DNA from: Corynebacterium sp. HMSC078H07
GTDB taxonomy: Bacteria > Actinomycetota > Actinomycetes > Mycobacteriales > Mycobacteriaceae
DNA: 43,690 nucleotides
Reading direction: 5' to 3'
Assembly: GCF_001812805.1 (NCBI RefSeq)
Contig: NZ_KV810497.1
Span: forward strand, 803-44,492
A program made the position numbers and the translations under genes. Below the pieces are notes generated by a model. It did no database searches and had not been told where the DNA came from. It saw only the letters and a program-made list of their open reading frames with translations. Shown here piece after piece: positions 20,471 to 28,244 of the stretch. How positions within the stretch are numbered: position 1 is the first letter of the stretch; every line of letters starts with the position of its first letter.

Positions 20471-21664
20471 ACAACGCCTGGCACGAGTATCGAGGACTAC
20501 TTCTCACGCCTGCATGCCCTTATCCGCCCCGTGTCGACGGAACAAGGCTCCGTGCACGCAGGACGGGTGCTTGCGCAGACCGTCACCGCCCGCCGTGCAA
20601 TCCCACCGCAGGATAATTCCGCGATGGATGGATTTCTGACCACGCACTTGGATAAGCCGTGCACGCTCAAGGTTGTCGGTGACGTACCCGCTGGTGCTGC
20701 GCCGCGCGCTCCGGAGCCTGGGACGGCCGTGCGCATCATGACGGGCGGGGCTATCCCCGAGGGCTTTGACGGCCTCGTCATCCCCGTCGAAGATACCGAC
20801 ATCTCCCCTGGCCCGGGCCCGCTTCCGGAGACTGCCACCGTTCACCGTCTGCCTACCCGGTCCCACATTCGCCGCCGCGGCTCCCACATTGCCTGCGGTG
20901 AGGAGATTGCCCAATCCTCGAGTCTCATCGATGCCCCGCTCCTCGCCACCCTTTTATCCTCCGGCATTACCTCCGCCGAGCTCTACCGCGTCCCGCGCAT
21001 CACTGTCATTGTCACCGGCGAGGAGCTTCTCAACGGCCAACTCCCCGATTCCAATGGCCCCATGCTGGAAGCCATCCTTCATGCCACCGGTACCTGCGAC
21101 GTCACGCGGCTGTGCTGCGGTGATGTCCCAAAGGAGCTGCGAGAAGTCTTCGATAGTGCTACGCAAGGAGCCACCGGTTCCGATCTCATCGTCACCACGG
21201 GCGGAGTGTCTGCCGGGGCCTTCGACGTTGTGCGTGATGTGCTCACCGACCACGGCGAACGCCCCTGGTTCGGTCACGTGGACCAGCGCCCCGGCGCGCC
21301 ACAAGGCCACGCGCTGTGGAACGAGGTGCCCGTCGTGTGTCTTCCCGGCAACCCCGTCGCGGCATTTGTCTCCGCGCATCTGTACCTCACCCCAGTACTG
21401 CGAACGCTTTCTGGATTGCCCCGGACGCTCAACGTTTGGGACCGACCACGCCTCACAGCCACCGCAGCGGCCGATTTCCCCGCGGCCTCGCATCACCTCA
21501 TCCAACCGTGCCATCTCACTCTCGACGGCACGGTCACCGCAGCCCCACCCCCGGGCCCTAGGATGCGCAGCCACCATGTCGGCGCCCTACTCGGCACGAG
21601 TGCTTTCGCTCTCATCACCAAGCCCCTCAACGCCGGGGACACGCTAACCGTCTATCCCTACTGA
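20468..21664 (+). CDS. moeA: Molybdopterin molybdenumtransferase MoeA
   Basis: A 398-residue enzyme that inserts molybdate into adenylated molybdopterin. Family blocks visible are PPQDNSAMDG (written IPPQDNSAMDGF), GAAPRAPEPGTAVRIMTGGAIP, IRRRGSHIACGEEI, VIVTGEELL, SNGPML and the molybdate-site region TTGGVSAGAFDVVRD, then GAPQGHALW and LPGNPVAAFV. The start MTTPGTSIEDYF is chosen over longer open frames because these run into moaA. It lies between moaA and moaC in one orientation. Confidence 0.94.
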   Translation: MTTPGTSIEDYFSRLHALIRPVSTEQGSVHAGRVLAQTVTARRAIPPQDNSAMDGFLTTHLDKPCTLKVVGDVPAGAAPRAPEPGTAVRIMTGGAIPEGFDGLVIPVEDTDISPGPGPLPETATVHRLPTRSHIRRRGSHIACGEEIAQSSSLIDAPLLATLLSSGITSAELYRVPRITVIVTGEELLNGQLPDSNGPMLEAILHATGTCDVTRLCCGDVPKELREVFDSATQGATGSDLIVTTGGVSAGAFDVVRDVLTDHGERPWFGHVDQRPGAPQGHALWNEVPVVCLPGNPVAAFVSAHLYLTPVLRTLSGLPRTLNVWDRPRLTATAAADFPAASHHLIQPCHLTLDGTVTAAPPPGPRMRSHHVGALLGTSAFALITKPLNAGDTLTVYPY

Positions 21665-21685
21665 GCACAAAGGAACCCTGACACC

Positions 21686-22174
21686 ATGAAGTTCACTCAT
21701 CTCAACGACGCCGGCTCCGCCTATATGGTGGACGTGACTGAAAAGAACCCCACCGTGCGCACCGCCACCGCCCAAGGTGAGGTGGCCTGTTCCCCGGAGA
21801 TCCTCACTGCACTTCGCGAGGGCACCGTGCCTAAAGGTGACGTCCTCGCGGTGGCCCGCGTGGCCGGCATTGCCGCCGCCAAGAAGGTCCCAGACCTTCT
21901 GCCACTAGCCCACACCATTGGTGTGCATGGTTGTGCTGTGGACATTGAGCTGCGTGACGACCATGTGTTCATCGAGGCCACCGTGCGCACCGCTGACCGC
22001 ACCGGCGTGGAGATGGAAGCGCTCACCGCCGTTAACGTTGCCGCACTAGCACTCATTGACATGGTCAAAGGCGTGGACCGATCTGCCTATATCCGGCGCT
22101 GCGGCATCACAGCCAAGTCCGGCGGGCGCTCCGGTGACTGGTCCCGTGAGTTGCCCGGCGCGCTGGAGAGCTAG
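21686..22174 (+). CDS. moaC: Cyclic pyranopterin monophosphate synthase MoaC
   Basis: A 162-residue enzyme that converts 3',8-cyclo-GTP into cyclic pyranopterin monophosphate, acting directly after MoaA. Conserved residues include K50 region, His76, Glu110-Glu111 in GVEMEALTA, Asp125 and Lys128 in LIDMVKGVD. The usual LCHP motif reads LAHT here (residues 74-77), so the active-site Cys is replaced by Ala. AAAGGA precedes the ATG. The stop lies two bases before mobA. Confidence 0.93.
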   Translation: MKFTHLNDAGSAYMVDVTEKNPTVRTATAQGEVACSPEILTALREGTVPKGDVLAVARVAGIAAAKKVPDLLPLAHTIGVHGCAVDIELRDDHVFIEATVRTADRTGVEMEALTAVNVAALALIDMVKGVDRSAYIRRCGITAKSGGRSGDWSRELPGALES

Positions 22175-22176
22175 TC

Positions 22177-22746
22177 ATGCGCGGCGTCATCATCTTGGCC
22201 GGCGGGCGCGGCACGCGTATGGGCGGTGTCGACAAAGCCAGCGTCATCCTCGCCGGCGAGCGCCTCATCGACCGCCTTGTACGCCAACTTCCCTACGGCA
22301 TGCCCACCGCGGTGGTCTCGCCCTACCGGCTCGGCATGCCTCAGGTCTGCGAGTCTCCTATCTTTGGCGGGCCGGTAGCGGGCATTGCAGTAGGTCATGC
22401 CGCACTCTCAGACCTCGCTTTGAACACCACGGCCGTCTTGGCGGTTGACGCTCCCGATTCCCCGCAGATGCTCCCAGCATTGGCCGCGGCCCTCGAAGAA
22501 TCGAACGCTGACGTCGCCGTCGCTACTCTCGACGGCCACCTGCAGCCTCTCTGTGCGATCTGGCGCACCGAAGCGCTGCAGCGAGCCTTGGACGAGCTCG
22601 GTGATCCACGCGACCAACCCGTCATGCGCCTGCTGCGCCTCGCCGAGAACGTCGCGCACGTTGCGGGAACGGAAGCCGTGCGCGATATCGATACCGTCGA
22701 CGAACTGCGCGCCCGCCGGGAGGCACGCCAAGCTACTCGACGATAA
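22177..22746 (+). CDS. mobA: Molybdenum cofactor guanylyltransferase MobA
   Basis: A 189-residue GTP-dependent enzyme that attaches GMP to the molybdenum cofactor, producing the bis-MGD form used by nitrate reductase and other DMSO-reductase-family enzymes. The nucleotide-binding motif LAGGRGTRMGGVDKA is at residues 7-21, and IFGGPVAGI and AVDAPDSPQML follow. GGAG overlapping the end of moaC serves as ribosome-binding site. The 3' end overlaps the nitrite reductase gene on the other strand by 14 bases. MoaE, MoaD, MoeB and MoaB/Mog are not in the window. Confidence 0.93.
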   Translation: MRGVIILAGGRGTRMGGVDKASVILAGERLIDRLVRQLPYGMPTAVVSPYRLGMPQVCESPIFGGPVAGIAVGHAALSDLALNTTAVLAVDAPDSPQMLPALAAALEESNADVAVATLDGHLQPLCAIWRTEALQRALDELGDPRDQPVMRLLRLAENVAHVAGTEAVRDIDTVDELRARREARQATRR

Positions 22747-24103
22747 TCTGGCCGTGCTGCCCCTTCTCCGCATTGGTCATGATGTGGTTAACAAAGGAGT
22801 AGGTGCCCGGCTCGTTGAAGGTCATCTCGACAAACCCTCCCTGCGCGGGAAGAAGGTCAACGGCCTGGGAACCCGAGTCTTTAGCTCCCTTGAGAAGGTA
22901 GCCGCCTTCCTTGTACACCGTGTCGAAGATTTCTCCCACCACGTGGAAGCTCAGCGGCAAATCTGGGCCCAGATTGACCAGCCAGATGCGCACGGTATCG
23001 CCCACCTTCGCGTGGAGTGGGGCAAGGCCATCGTCATACTGGTTCGGGTAGTAGTTAAAGGCGGTGAGCTCATAATCGCCATCACTCACACGCTGCGGGT
23101 CGGCTCCTTCCTGCTCCTTGCCTGCCGTAGCGAGGAAGACTTCGCTGGCGGTCAAGAGGTATTCCGCGTTGACGTCGGCAAGCGCATCCTCGCCCTTCGG
23201 GTCAATGATGACGGCTCCTGCCATGCCGTTAGCAATGTGGAGGCTCATCGGCATGGTGGAGCAGTGATACATCCACGCACCTGCGCGGTGCGCCACAAAC
23301 TCATACGTCAAATACTCGCCCGGCTGGATGGTCTTCATAGCATTGTTTGGGGTCACCTCACCTGCGTGAAAGTCCACTGAGTGGCCCATGGAACCTTCGT
23401 TCTTAATAGTGATGCGGAAGGTATCGCCCACCTTCCCGCGCAGCGTAGGGCCCGGTGCTTGGCCGTTAAAGAGCCAGCGGGTTTGGCGCACACCAGGAGC
23501 GACCTCAACCTCTTCCTCCGTCATGGTCCAGGTCTCTTCATGGACGTCTCCTTGAGCCGGCTGAAGAGCCGGATCGAAAGCCTCAAAGTCCTCGCGTGGA
23601 GCCATACGCTCAGCAAGAGATGGCACGTTCGCGGCGGCAGCCACGCCGTGGTCGTGGCCGGAGGCCATCTGGGAACCATCTGCTGGTTCGTCCGTGACGT
23701 TGACCATGAAGGTCATGCCCTGAATCTTGTGGCCGGCAATGGTGCAATAGCCCTCGACGGATTCAGTGATGACACCGGCATCGAGCTGCACGCTGTCACC
23801 TGGGTCAACGCGATTGGTTTCGGCCGAGCCGATTTTGAGATCGTGGACTTGGTCGCCCGTGTTGGTGAAGTTCACCACGAGGTGGGTTCCGGCAGGGATG
23901 TCCACGGAGTTGGGGACAAAGGCCATGCCGTCGACGGAAACGTCGATCGTGGTGGCGTCGGCAGGCGCGGCTGAGGTGGCGCCACGCTGAGCCGCCGTGG
24001 AATTCATCACCGCCAACCCAATCACCGCGACGAGCGCGAGGATAATGATGAGCCATGCGGCCCACTTCTTTGTCTCAGGGGCCTGAGCAGGCGCGCTAGA
24101 CAT
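22733..24103 (-). CDS. nirK: Copper nitrite reductase with extra N-terminal cupredoxin domain
   Basis: A 456-residue exported enzyme expected to reduce nitrite to nitric oxide outside the membrane. Residues 14-33 are an uncleaved signal anchor. Residues about 50-136 are a cupredoxin with a full set of type 1 copper ligands (H87, C120, H125, M130). The two-domain NirK core follows: type 1 ligands H241, C281, H289, M294; type 2 ligands H246, H280, H440; catalytic Asp244 and His387. A low-complexity Ala/His linker (about 137-160) joins the parts. AAAGGAG precedes the ATG; the start overlaps the stop of the upstream membrane-protein gene by eight bases. Confidence 0.9.
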   Translation of the reverse strand: MSSAPAQAPETKKWAAWLIIILALVAVIGLAVMNSTAAQRGATSAAPADATTIDVSVDGMAFVPNSVDIPAGTHLVVNFTNTGDQVHDLKIGSAETNRVDPGDSVQLDAGVITESVEGYCTIAGHKIQGMTFMVNVTDEPADGSQMASGHDHGVAAAANVPSLAERMAPREDFEAFDPALQPAQGDVHEETWTMTEEEVEVAPGVRQTRWLFNGQAPGPTLRGKVGDTFRITIKNEGSMGHSVDFHAGEVTPNNAMKTIQPGEYLTYEFVAHRAGAWMYHCSTMPMSLHIANGMAGAVIIDPKGEDALADVNAEYLLTASEVFLATAGKEQEGADPQRVSDGDYELTAFNYYPNQYDDGLAPLHAKVGDTVRIWLVNLGPDLPLSFHVVGEIFDTVYKEGGYLLKGAKDSGSQAVDLLPAQGGFVEMTFNEPGTYSFVNHIMTNAEKGQHGQIIVE

Positions 24104-25286
24104 GAACTTCTCCTTTGGTAGAAACCACGGCCCAGATAAGAACCGCAACGGTGGCGATGAGGCCTAGCCCCATCATGATAAGCCCGGCGGTGTGCACAAC
24201 CGGAATGCCAAGCAGGCACGCTAGTCCCCCGAGGTTGATGAGCCCTAGGCGCAGTAAGCGACATGCCTCCGTACGCCGGGCGCGGGCAAGGATGGGCAGC
24301 ATGTGCCCCAGCACGCCGGTGACCAGCTGTAAAAGGCCAGCGCCAACGAAGGTGGGCATGAGCAGCAGCGTGACCGCACGTGGATATGCGCCAACGGCGC
24401 TAGCTACGGCATCGCCCGCGCACAGGGCCAGCATCCACACCAGCCCCGCCATGGCGGAGATACTCGCAGTGCTCTTAGTACCGGCCAGCGCGCCGGCAAG
24501 GACCGGTTGGATGATGAGCACGCCAGCCACGACGACGAGCAGCTGTGCCATACCGGCCGCGCGAGTCAGCCCCGCGATATCGAGCGCCATGGCAAGCGCT
24601 AAGCCCACGCAATGCACGATGAGTGCGCGGGTACAGCGCGACCGTGCAGCACCAGAGATTGGTGTCCGGGTAAGCGTGGGCAGCAAGGTCACCACGGTGC
24701 CCAGGATGGTGAGCAGAGCAAAGCCCCACACCATGCCGCGCGAATGGGCAGCAACGAACAGTGAATAGTTGCCGACTCCGTGAGCGGCGAGGAGCACGAT
24801 GCCGTTCGCGCTCACCATAAAGCCCGCTGCGGCCAGATAGAACGGCACAGTGAGCGCGAAGGACCCGGAGAGCGAGCCGCGCAGCTTTTGCCACAGCGCC
24901 CACGCATGCCAGAGGAAGGTGAGGATGAGGAGAGCGGAGGAGGCGTCGGAAAGCGCGCCCCAGTCATACCCCGCTCGGTCGATGAGAAGGAGTATGAGGC
25001 CGACTTGGATAAGGCCGACGCGGGTAGCCACGCCGCGATAATCCGTAGCAGGGGTGCGGGTTAGCGCTTCGGTGAAGTGCGTGGAGAAGACCACAATCGC
25101 AGTACTCAGTGCACCGAGGGTAAAGGGATGGATGGTATCCCACCACACCACCGGAGCGCCAAGAAAGCCCGCGATGGTGAGCCCGATGCCCACCAGAATC
25201 CAGAATGCCACCAGCGCAAAGGCGATGGTGTGCCAGCGCCGGCGAGCGGCGAGGGAGACATCGAGCAGGGACACTTCTTTTTTCAC
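24096..25286 (-). CDS. Polytopic membrane protein, putative partner of the nitrite reductase
   Basis: A 396-residue membrane protein with about eleven hydrophobic helices. Histidines lie in or at the edge of helices: H53 (TIHPFTLGAL), H70, H127 (TFLWHAWALW), H169 and H181 (AAHSRGMVWGFALLTILGTV). This pattern recalls NnrS- and heme-copper-related membrane proteins found next to nitrite or nitric oxide enzymes, but no specific family is certain. The stop overlaps the nirK start, implying coupled translation and a joint role, for example feeding electrons to NirK or handling NO. The GTG start is probably leaderless (-10 TACGAT seven bases before it). Confidence 0.65.
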   Translation of the reverse strand: MKKEVSLLDVSLAARRRWHTIAFALVAFWILVGIGLTIAGFLGAPVVWWDTIHPFTLGALSTAIVVFSTHFTEALTRTPATDYRGVATRVGLIQVGLILLLIDRAGYDWGALSDASSALLILTFLWHAWALWQKLRGSLSGSFALTVPFYLAAAGFMVSANGIVLLAAHGVGNYSLFVAAHSRGMVWGFALLTILGTVVTLLPTLTRTPISGAARSRCTRALIVHCVGLALAMALDIAGLTRAAGMAQLLVVVAGVLIIQPVLAGALAGTKSTASISAMAGLVWMLALCAGDAVASAVGAYPRAVTLLLMPTFVGAGLLQLVTGVLGHMLPILARARRTEACRLLRLGLINLGGLACLLGIPVVHTAGLIMMGLGLIATVAVLIWAVVSTKGEVHV

Positions 25287-25323
25287 GGGTTTAATCGTAG
25301 TAAATTAGTTGCGTGAGCGGCAA
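25287..25323 (-). promoter_or_regulatory. Promoter of the membrane protein-nirK operon
   Basis: On the minus strand TTGCCG (25318-25323) and TACGAT (25294-25299) are 18 bases apart, and the GTG start follows seven bases after the -10 box. Transcription would begin at the start codon. The A/T-rich sequence around the -10 box is shared with the divergent DUF2249-modA-modBC unit, so one regulator could act on both. Confidence 0.6.
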
Positions 25324-25361
25324 CGCACGCACGCCGCATAGTGCCAGAAAGGACCGCAACC

Positions 25362-25622
25362 ATGAATCTTCCCCTCATTGACGCCTCCAAGGGCGCAGAG
25401 ATTCCTACCCTCAACGCCTCGGAGATCCCGCATGCAGTGCGCCACGGCGCCATCCACGGCGCGCTGAGCACGCTGAATATGGGCGAGGCCATGATTCTCA
25501 TCGCCCCACATGACCCGCTTCCGCTACTCAAGGAAGTGGAGAACCGCGCGGAGCGCTTCGCCCTCGAGTACCTCAAGAAGGAGCCAGAGGAGGTCCACAT
25601 AAAGTTCACGCGCACCGCGTAA
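25362..25622 (+). CDS. DUF2249 domain protein
   Basis: An 86-residue protein that is essentially one DUF2249 domain: the conserved IPHAVRHGAIHGALSTL and GEAMILIAPHDPLPLLKEVE blocks with the HDP motif are clear. DUF2249 proteins often occur beside nitrite, nitric oxide and hemerythrin genes; their biochemical role is not established. The ATG at 25362 has GAAAGGA upstream; an in-frame start at 25341 would be leaderless and lacks support. It lies 76 bases from the divergent membrane protein-nirK unit and 11 bases before modA, linking it to both nitrite reduction and molybdate uptake. Confidence 0.8.
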   Translation: MNLPLIDASKGAEIPTLNASEIPHAVRHGAIHGALSTLNMGEAMILIAPHDPLPLLKEVENRAERFALEYLKKEPEEVHIKFTRTA

Positions 25623-25633
25623 AGTAATGGAGC

Positions 25634-26353
25634 ATGCGCCGACTCATCATCCCCTTCCTTGTCGCTGTGCTCACCCTCACCGGCTGCGCCGGGGATGCGG
25701 AGAATGAGCCGCTGAGCATTTTCGCTGCCTCTTCGACGCGCGTTATCAACGAGAATCTCACCGCGCGTTCCGACATCGACATGGCCTTCAACAACGGCGG
25801 CTCCTCCGGGTTGGTGCAGCAGCTTCACGACGGCGCCCCGGCCGACCTCCTCATCACCGCCTCAGCGGCGACAATGCAGACAGCTGTCGATCGCGGCGAG
25901 GTTAAGGAACCGGTGGTGCTGGCCACCAATGAGATGACCCTCGTGGTTCCGAAGGACAATCCGGCGGGCATTAAATCCATCAGCGACCTGGATGAATCAA
26001 CGCGCCTTGTCCTTTGCGACGCACAGGTGCCCTGCGGCGAGCTATCCCAGAAAATTCTCGAGTCTAAAGGCCTACACGTCAACCCGCTTTCCTTGGAATC
26101 CCAGGTGGCAGACGTACTTGGCAAGGTCGCGTCTGGGCAAGCCGATGCGGGATTGGTGTACTCCACCGATGCTGCCTCCAGCGACGATGTCGAAGCCATT
26201 GATATTGACGGCGCTGCTTCTTTTCCCAATGAGATTCTCGGCGCGGTAGTCACGAATTCCCACCGCGCTGAGGACGCACAGGCAGTGTTGGACCTCCTCG
26301 AGGATGACTTTGATGCCGAGTGGCGAAAGTACGGCTTCACGCCCGCCGACTAG
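25634..26353 (+). CDS. modA: Molybdate ABC transporter substrate-binding lipoprotein
   Basis: A 239-residue lipoprotein that captures molybdate outside the membrane. The signal peptide MRRLIIPFLVAVLTLTGC ends in the lipobox LTGC, with Cys18 as the lipidated residue. The mature part has the ModA blocks SIFAASSTRVINEN, FNNGGSSGLVQQL, GAPADLLITAS and QADAGLVYSTDA. A TAAAGT hexamer eight bases before the ATG could give a leaderless transcript in addition to read-through from the DUF2249 gene. The permease-ATPase gene begins immediately after the stop. Confidence 0.92.
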   Translation: MRRLIIPFLVAVLTLTGCAGDAENEPLSIFAASSTRVINENLTARSDIDMAFNNGGSSGLVQQLHDGAPADLLITASAATMQTAVDRGEVKEPVVLATNEMTLVVPKDNPAGIKSISDLDESTRLVLCDAQVPCGELSQKILESKGLHVNPLSLESQVADVLGKVASGQADAGLVYSTDAASSDDVEAIDIDGAASFPNEILGAVVTNSHRAEDAQAVLDLLEDDFDAEWRKYGFTPAD

Positions 26354-28126
26354 GTGAGTATGTCTCTTACTCTGCGCGAACGACGCCCTCAGGTGCCATG
26401 GGCGGTCATAGCCGTGGGCGTGATTGCCGCCGTCTATATCCTTGCGCCCATCGTGGCACTGGGACTCCGTGTGCCGTGGGGCCATCTGGCAAGCACGTTT
26501 AGTGCACCGGCTACCCAAGATCTTCTGCGCATCACGCTCAGTTCTGCCGGGCTCGCCACCATTGCCGCTACCGTTCTCGGTACATGCCTGGCACTCTGGC
26601 TACAGAAGCTGCAGCGCCTTTCGGCCGTGGTGCGCCTCGTGGTGTACCTGCCCTTTGCCCTCCCACCGGTAGTAGGCGGCTTGGCGCTCACTGCCTTACT
26701 GGGTCGGCGCGGCGTGCTTGGACCTGTGCTTGACGCTGCCGGAATCAGCGTGGCCTTTAGCTTTGTGGGCGTGGTGGTGGCCCACATCTTTGTCACCTTG
26801 CCCTTCGTGGTGGTGGCCGTGGATTCCGCGCTGCGGCAGCTCGACAGCGAAGTCATCGCCAGCGCTCGCGGAGTAGGAATGCGCCCGGGCGAGATTCTGC
26901 GCCACATCACTCTTCCCGCCATTGCACCGGCAGTGCTCACGGGTGCGGCTCTTGCATGTGCACGTTCCTTGGGAGAATTCGGAACGACCATTACCTTCGC
27001 CGGCTCCATGCCCGGGGTGACCCGCACGTTATCCAGTGGCATTTACTTAGCACGCGAGGTCAGCGCCGACAACGCCTATGCGCTCTCCGCGCTGCTTATC
27101 GCGCTGGCGGTTATTCTTCTGGTGGTCGCAGGGCTTCCTTTTCTTCTGCGACAGCGCCCTGCGCCATCGGCACGCACGCTTGGTGCAATGGATGTTGAGC
27201 AGCTGCGCAGGCTCACATCGCCCGTAGGGGAAGCTCAGGACGTTCACTTTCGCGTGGGCCATACTGTGGCCACGTTCCGCGGCGGCCTCATAACCGCCGT
27301 CATCGGCCCCAACGGCGCAGGAAAGACCACTCTCCTGCGCTTCCTCGCCGGGCGCCTACTAGGCGCGGAGGTCTCCGCTGAACAAGTCGTCATGCTCACA
27401 CAAAACCCCGGCCTTCCTCCCACAGCATCCGTGCGCCAGGCGCTCACCATGGTCACCAGAGATGAAGCCCGCGCCGAAACCCTCCTACGGCACGCCGGGC
27501 TGGATAGCTTAGGTCACGTGCGCGACCTTTCTGGCGGGCAAGCCGCCCAGGTTGCATTGCTACGTGCGCTGGCAGCCAGACCAGAAGTCCTCGTGCTGGA
27601 TGAACCTTTCGCCGCCATGGACGTGGAATCCGCCGCGCGCTGGCGTCACCTTCTCTCCATTGCCGCTCCCGACCGCACGACCATCCTGGTCACCCATAGT
27701 CACTACGATGTCAGCATGCTTGCCTCGGATGTCCTCGTCATGGAGGGCGGCGATATCGCCGCACGGGGCCCTGTCACTGAGCTACTTGCACAACCACCAA
27801 ACCGCTTCGTTGCGGAACTGGCCGGCCTCAATCTGCTCGAGGGCAGCGTCCACGACGGCAGGTTTAACTGCGAAGGGGTCACGTTTCCTGCACAAGGATT
27901 AGCAGATGGCCCTGCCTGGGCAGCCTTCCCCCGCACGGCGCTCTCAGCGGCTGCAGATGGCGAGCTTTCCCTGCAGGTTGTCGCCGCCCTGGGTAGCGGA
28001 GAAGTCCTCGCTACTTTAGGGCACCAACGCGTACGCCTCGCCGACCTGGCCGAGGACTTCGCGCCGGGCACGCTGCTTCGCTGCACGCTCGATCCACACG
28101 CTGTTCGTGTGTACACCCGTATTTAA
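26354..28126 (+). CDS. modBC: Fused molybdate ABC transporter permease and ATPase (ModBC)
   Basis: A 590-residue single-chain transporter. Residues 1-270 are the ModB permease with about six membrane helices and the EAA coupling loop near 170-208 (SARGVGMRPGEILRHITLP). Residues 285-500 are the ModC ATPase with Walker A GPNGAGKT (318-325), signature LSGGQ (392-396) and Walker B VLVLDEP (to Glu417). The last 85 or so residues resemble a Mop/TOBE-type regulatory domain. In most bacteria the two parts are separate genes. GTG at 26354 and ATG at 26360 are both possible starts; neither has a well-placed ribosome-binding site. Confidence 0.9.
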   Translation: MSMSLTLRERRPQVPWAVIAVGVIAAVYILAPIVALGLRVPWGHLASTFSAPATQDLLRITLSSAGLATIAATVLGTCLALWLQKLQRLSAVVRLVVYLPFALPPVVGGLALTALLGRRGVLGPVLDAAGISVAFSFVGVVVAHIFVTLPFVVVAVDSALRQLDSEVIASARGVGMRPGEILRHITLPAIAPAVLTGAALACARSLGEFGTTITFAGSMPGVTRTLSSGIYLAREVSADNAYALSALLIALAVILLVVAGLPFLLRQRPAPSARTLGAMDVEQLRRLTSPVGEAQDVHFRVGHTVATFRGGLITAVIGPNGAGKTTLLRFLAGRLLGAEVSAEQVVMLTQNPGLPPTASVRQALTMVTRDEARAETLLRHAGLDSLGHVRDLSGGQAAQVALLRALAARPEVLVLDEPFAAMDVESAARWRHLLSIAAPDRTTILVTHSHYDVSMLASDVLVMEGGDIAARGPVTELLAQPPNRFVAELAGLNLLEGSVHDGRFNCEGVTFPAQGLADGPAWAAFPRTALSAAADGELSLQVVAALGSGEVLATLGHQRVRLADLAEDFAPGTLLRCTLDPHAVRVYTRI

Positions 28127-28244
28127 TAGGCCGCATTAGCGCACGTAGTGAGCTTTCTCGCACGGTAATGGCACGCAAGAATGTAGAAAATAAGAGGGTT
28201 AGTTGTAGGATCCTGCTAGGACTTAGCAAAGGAGCCACCTGCCG

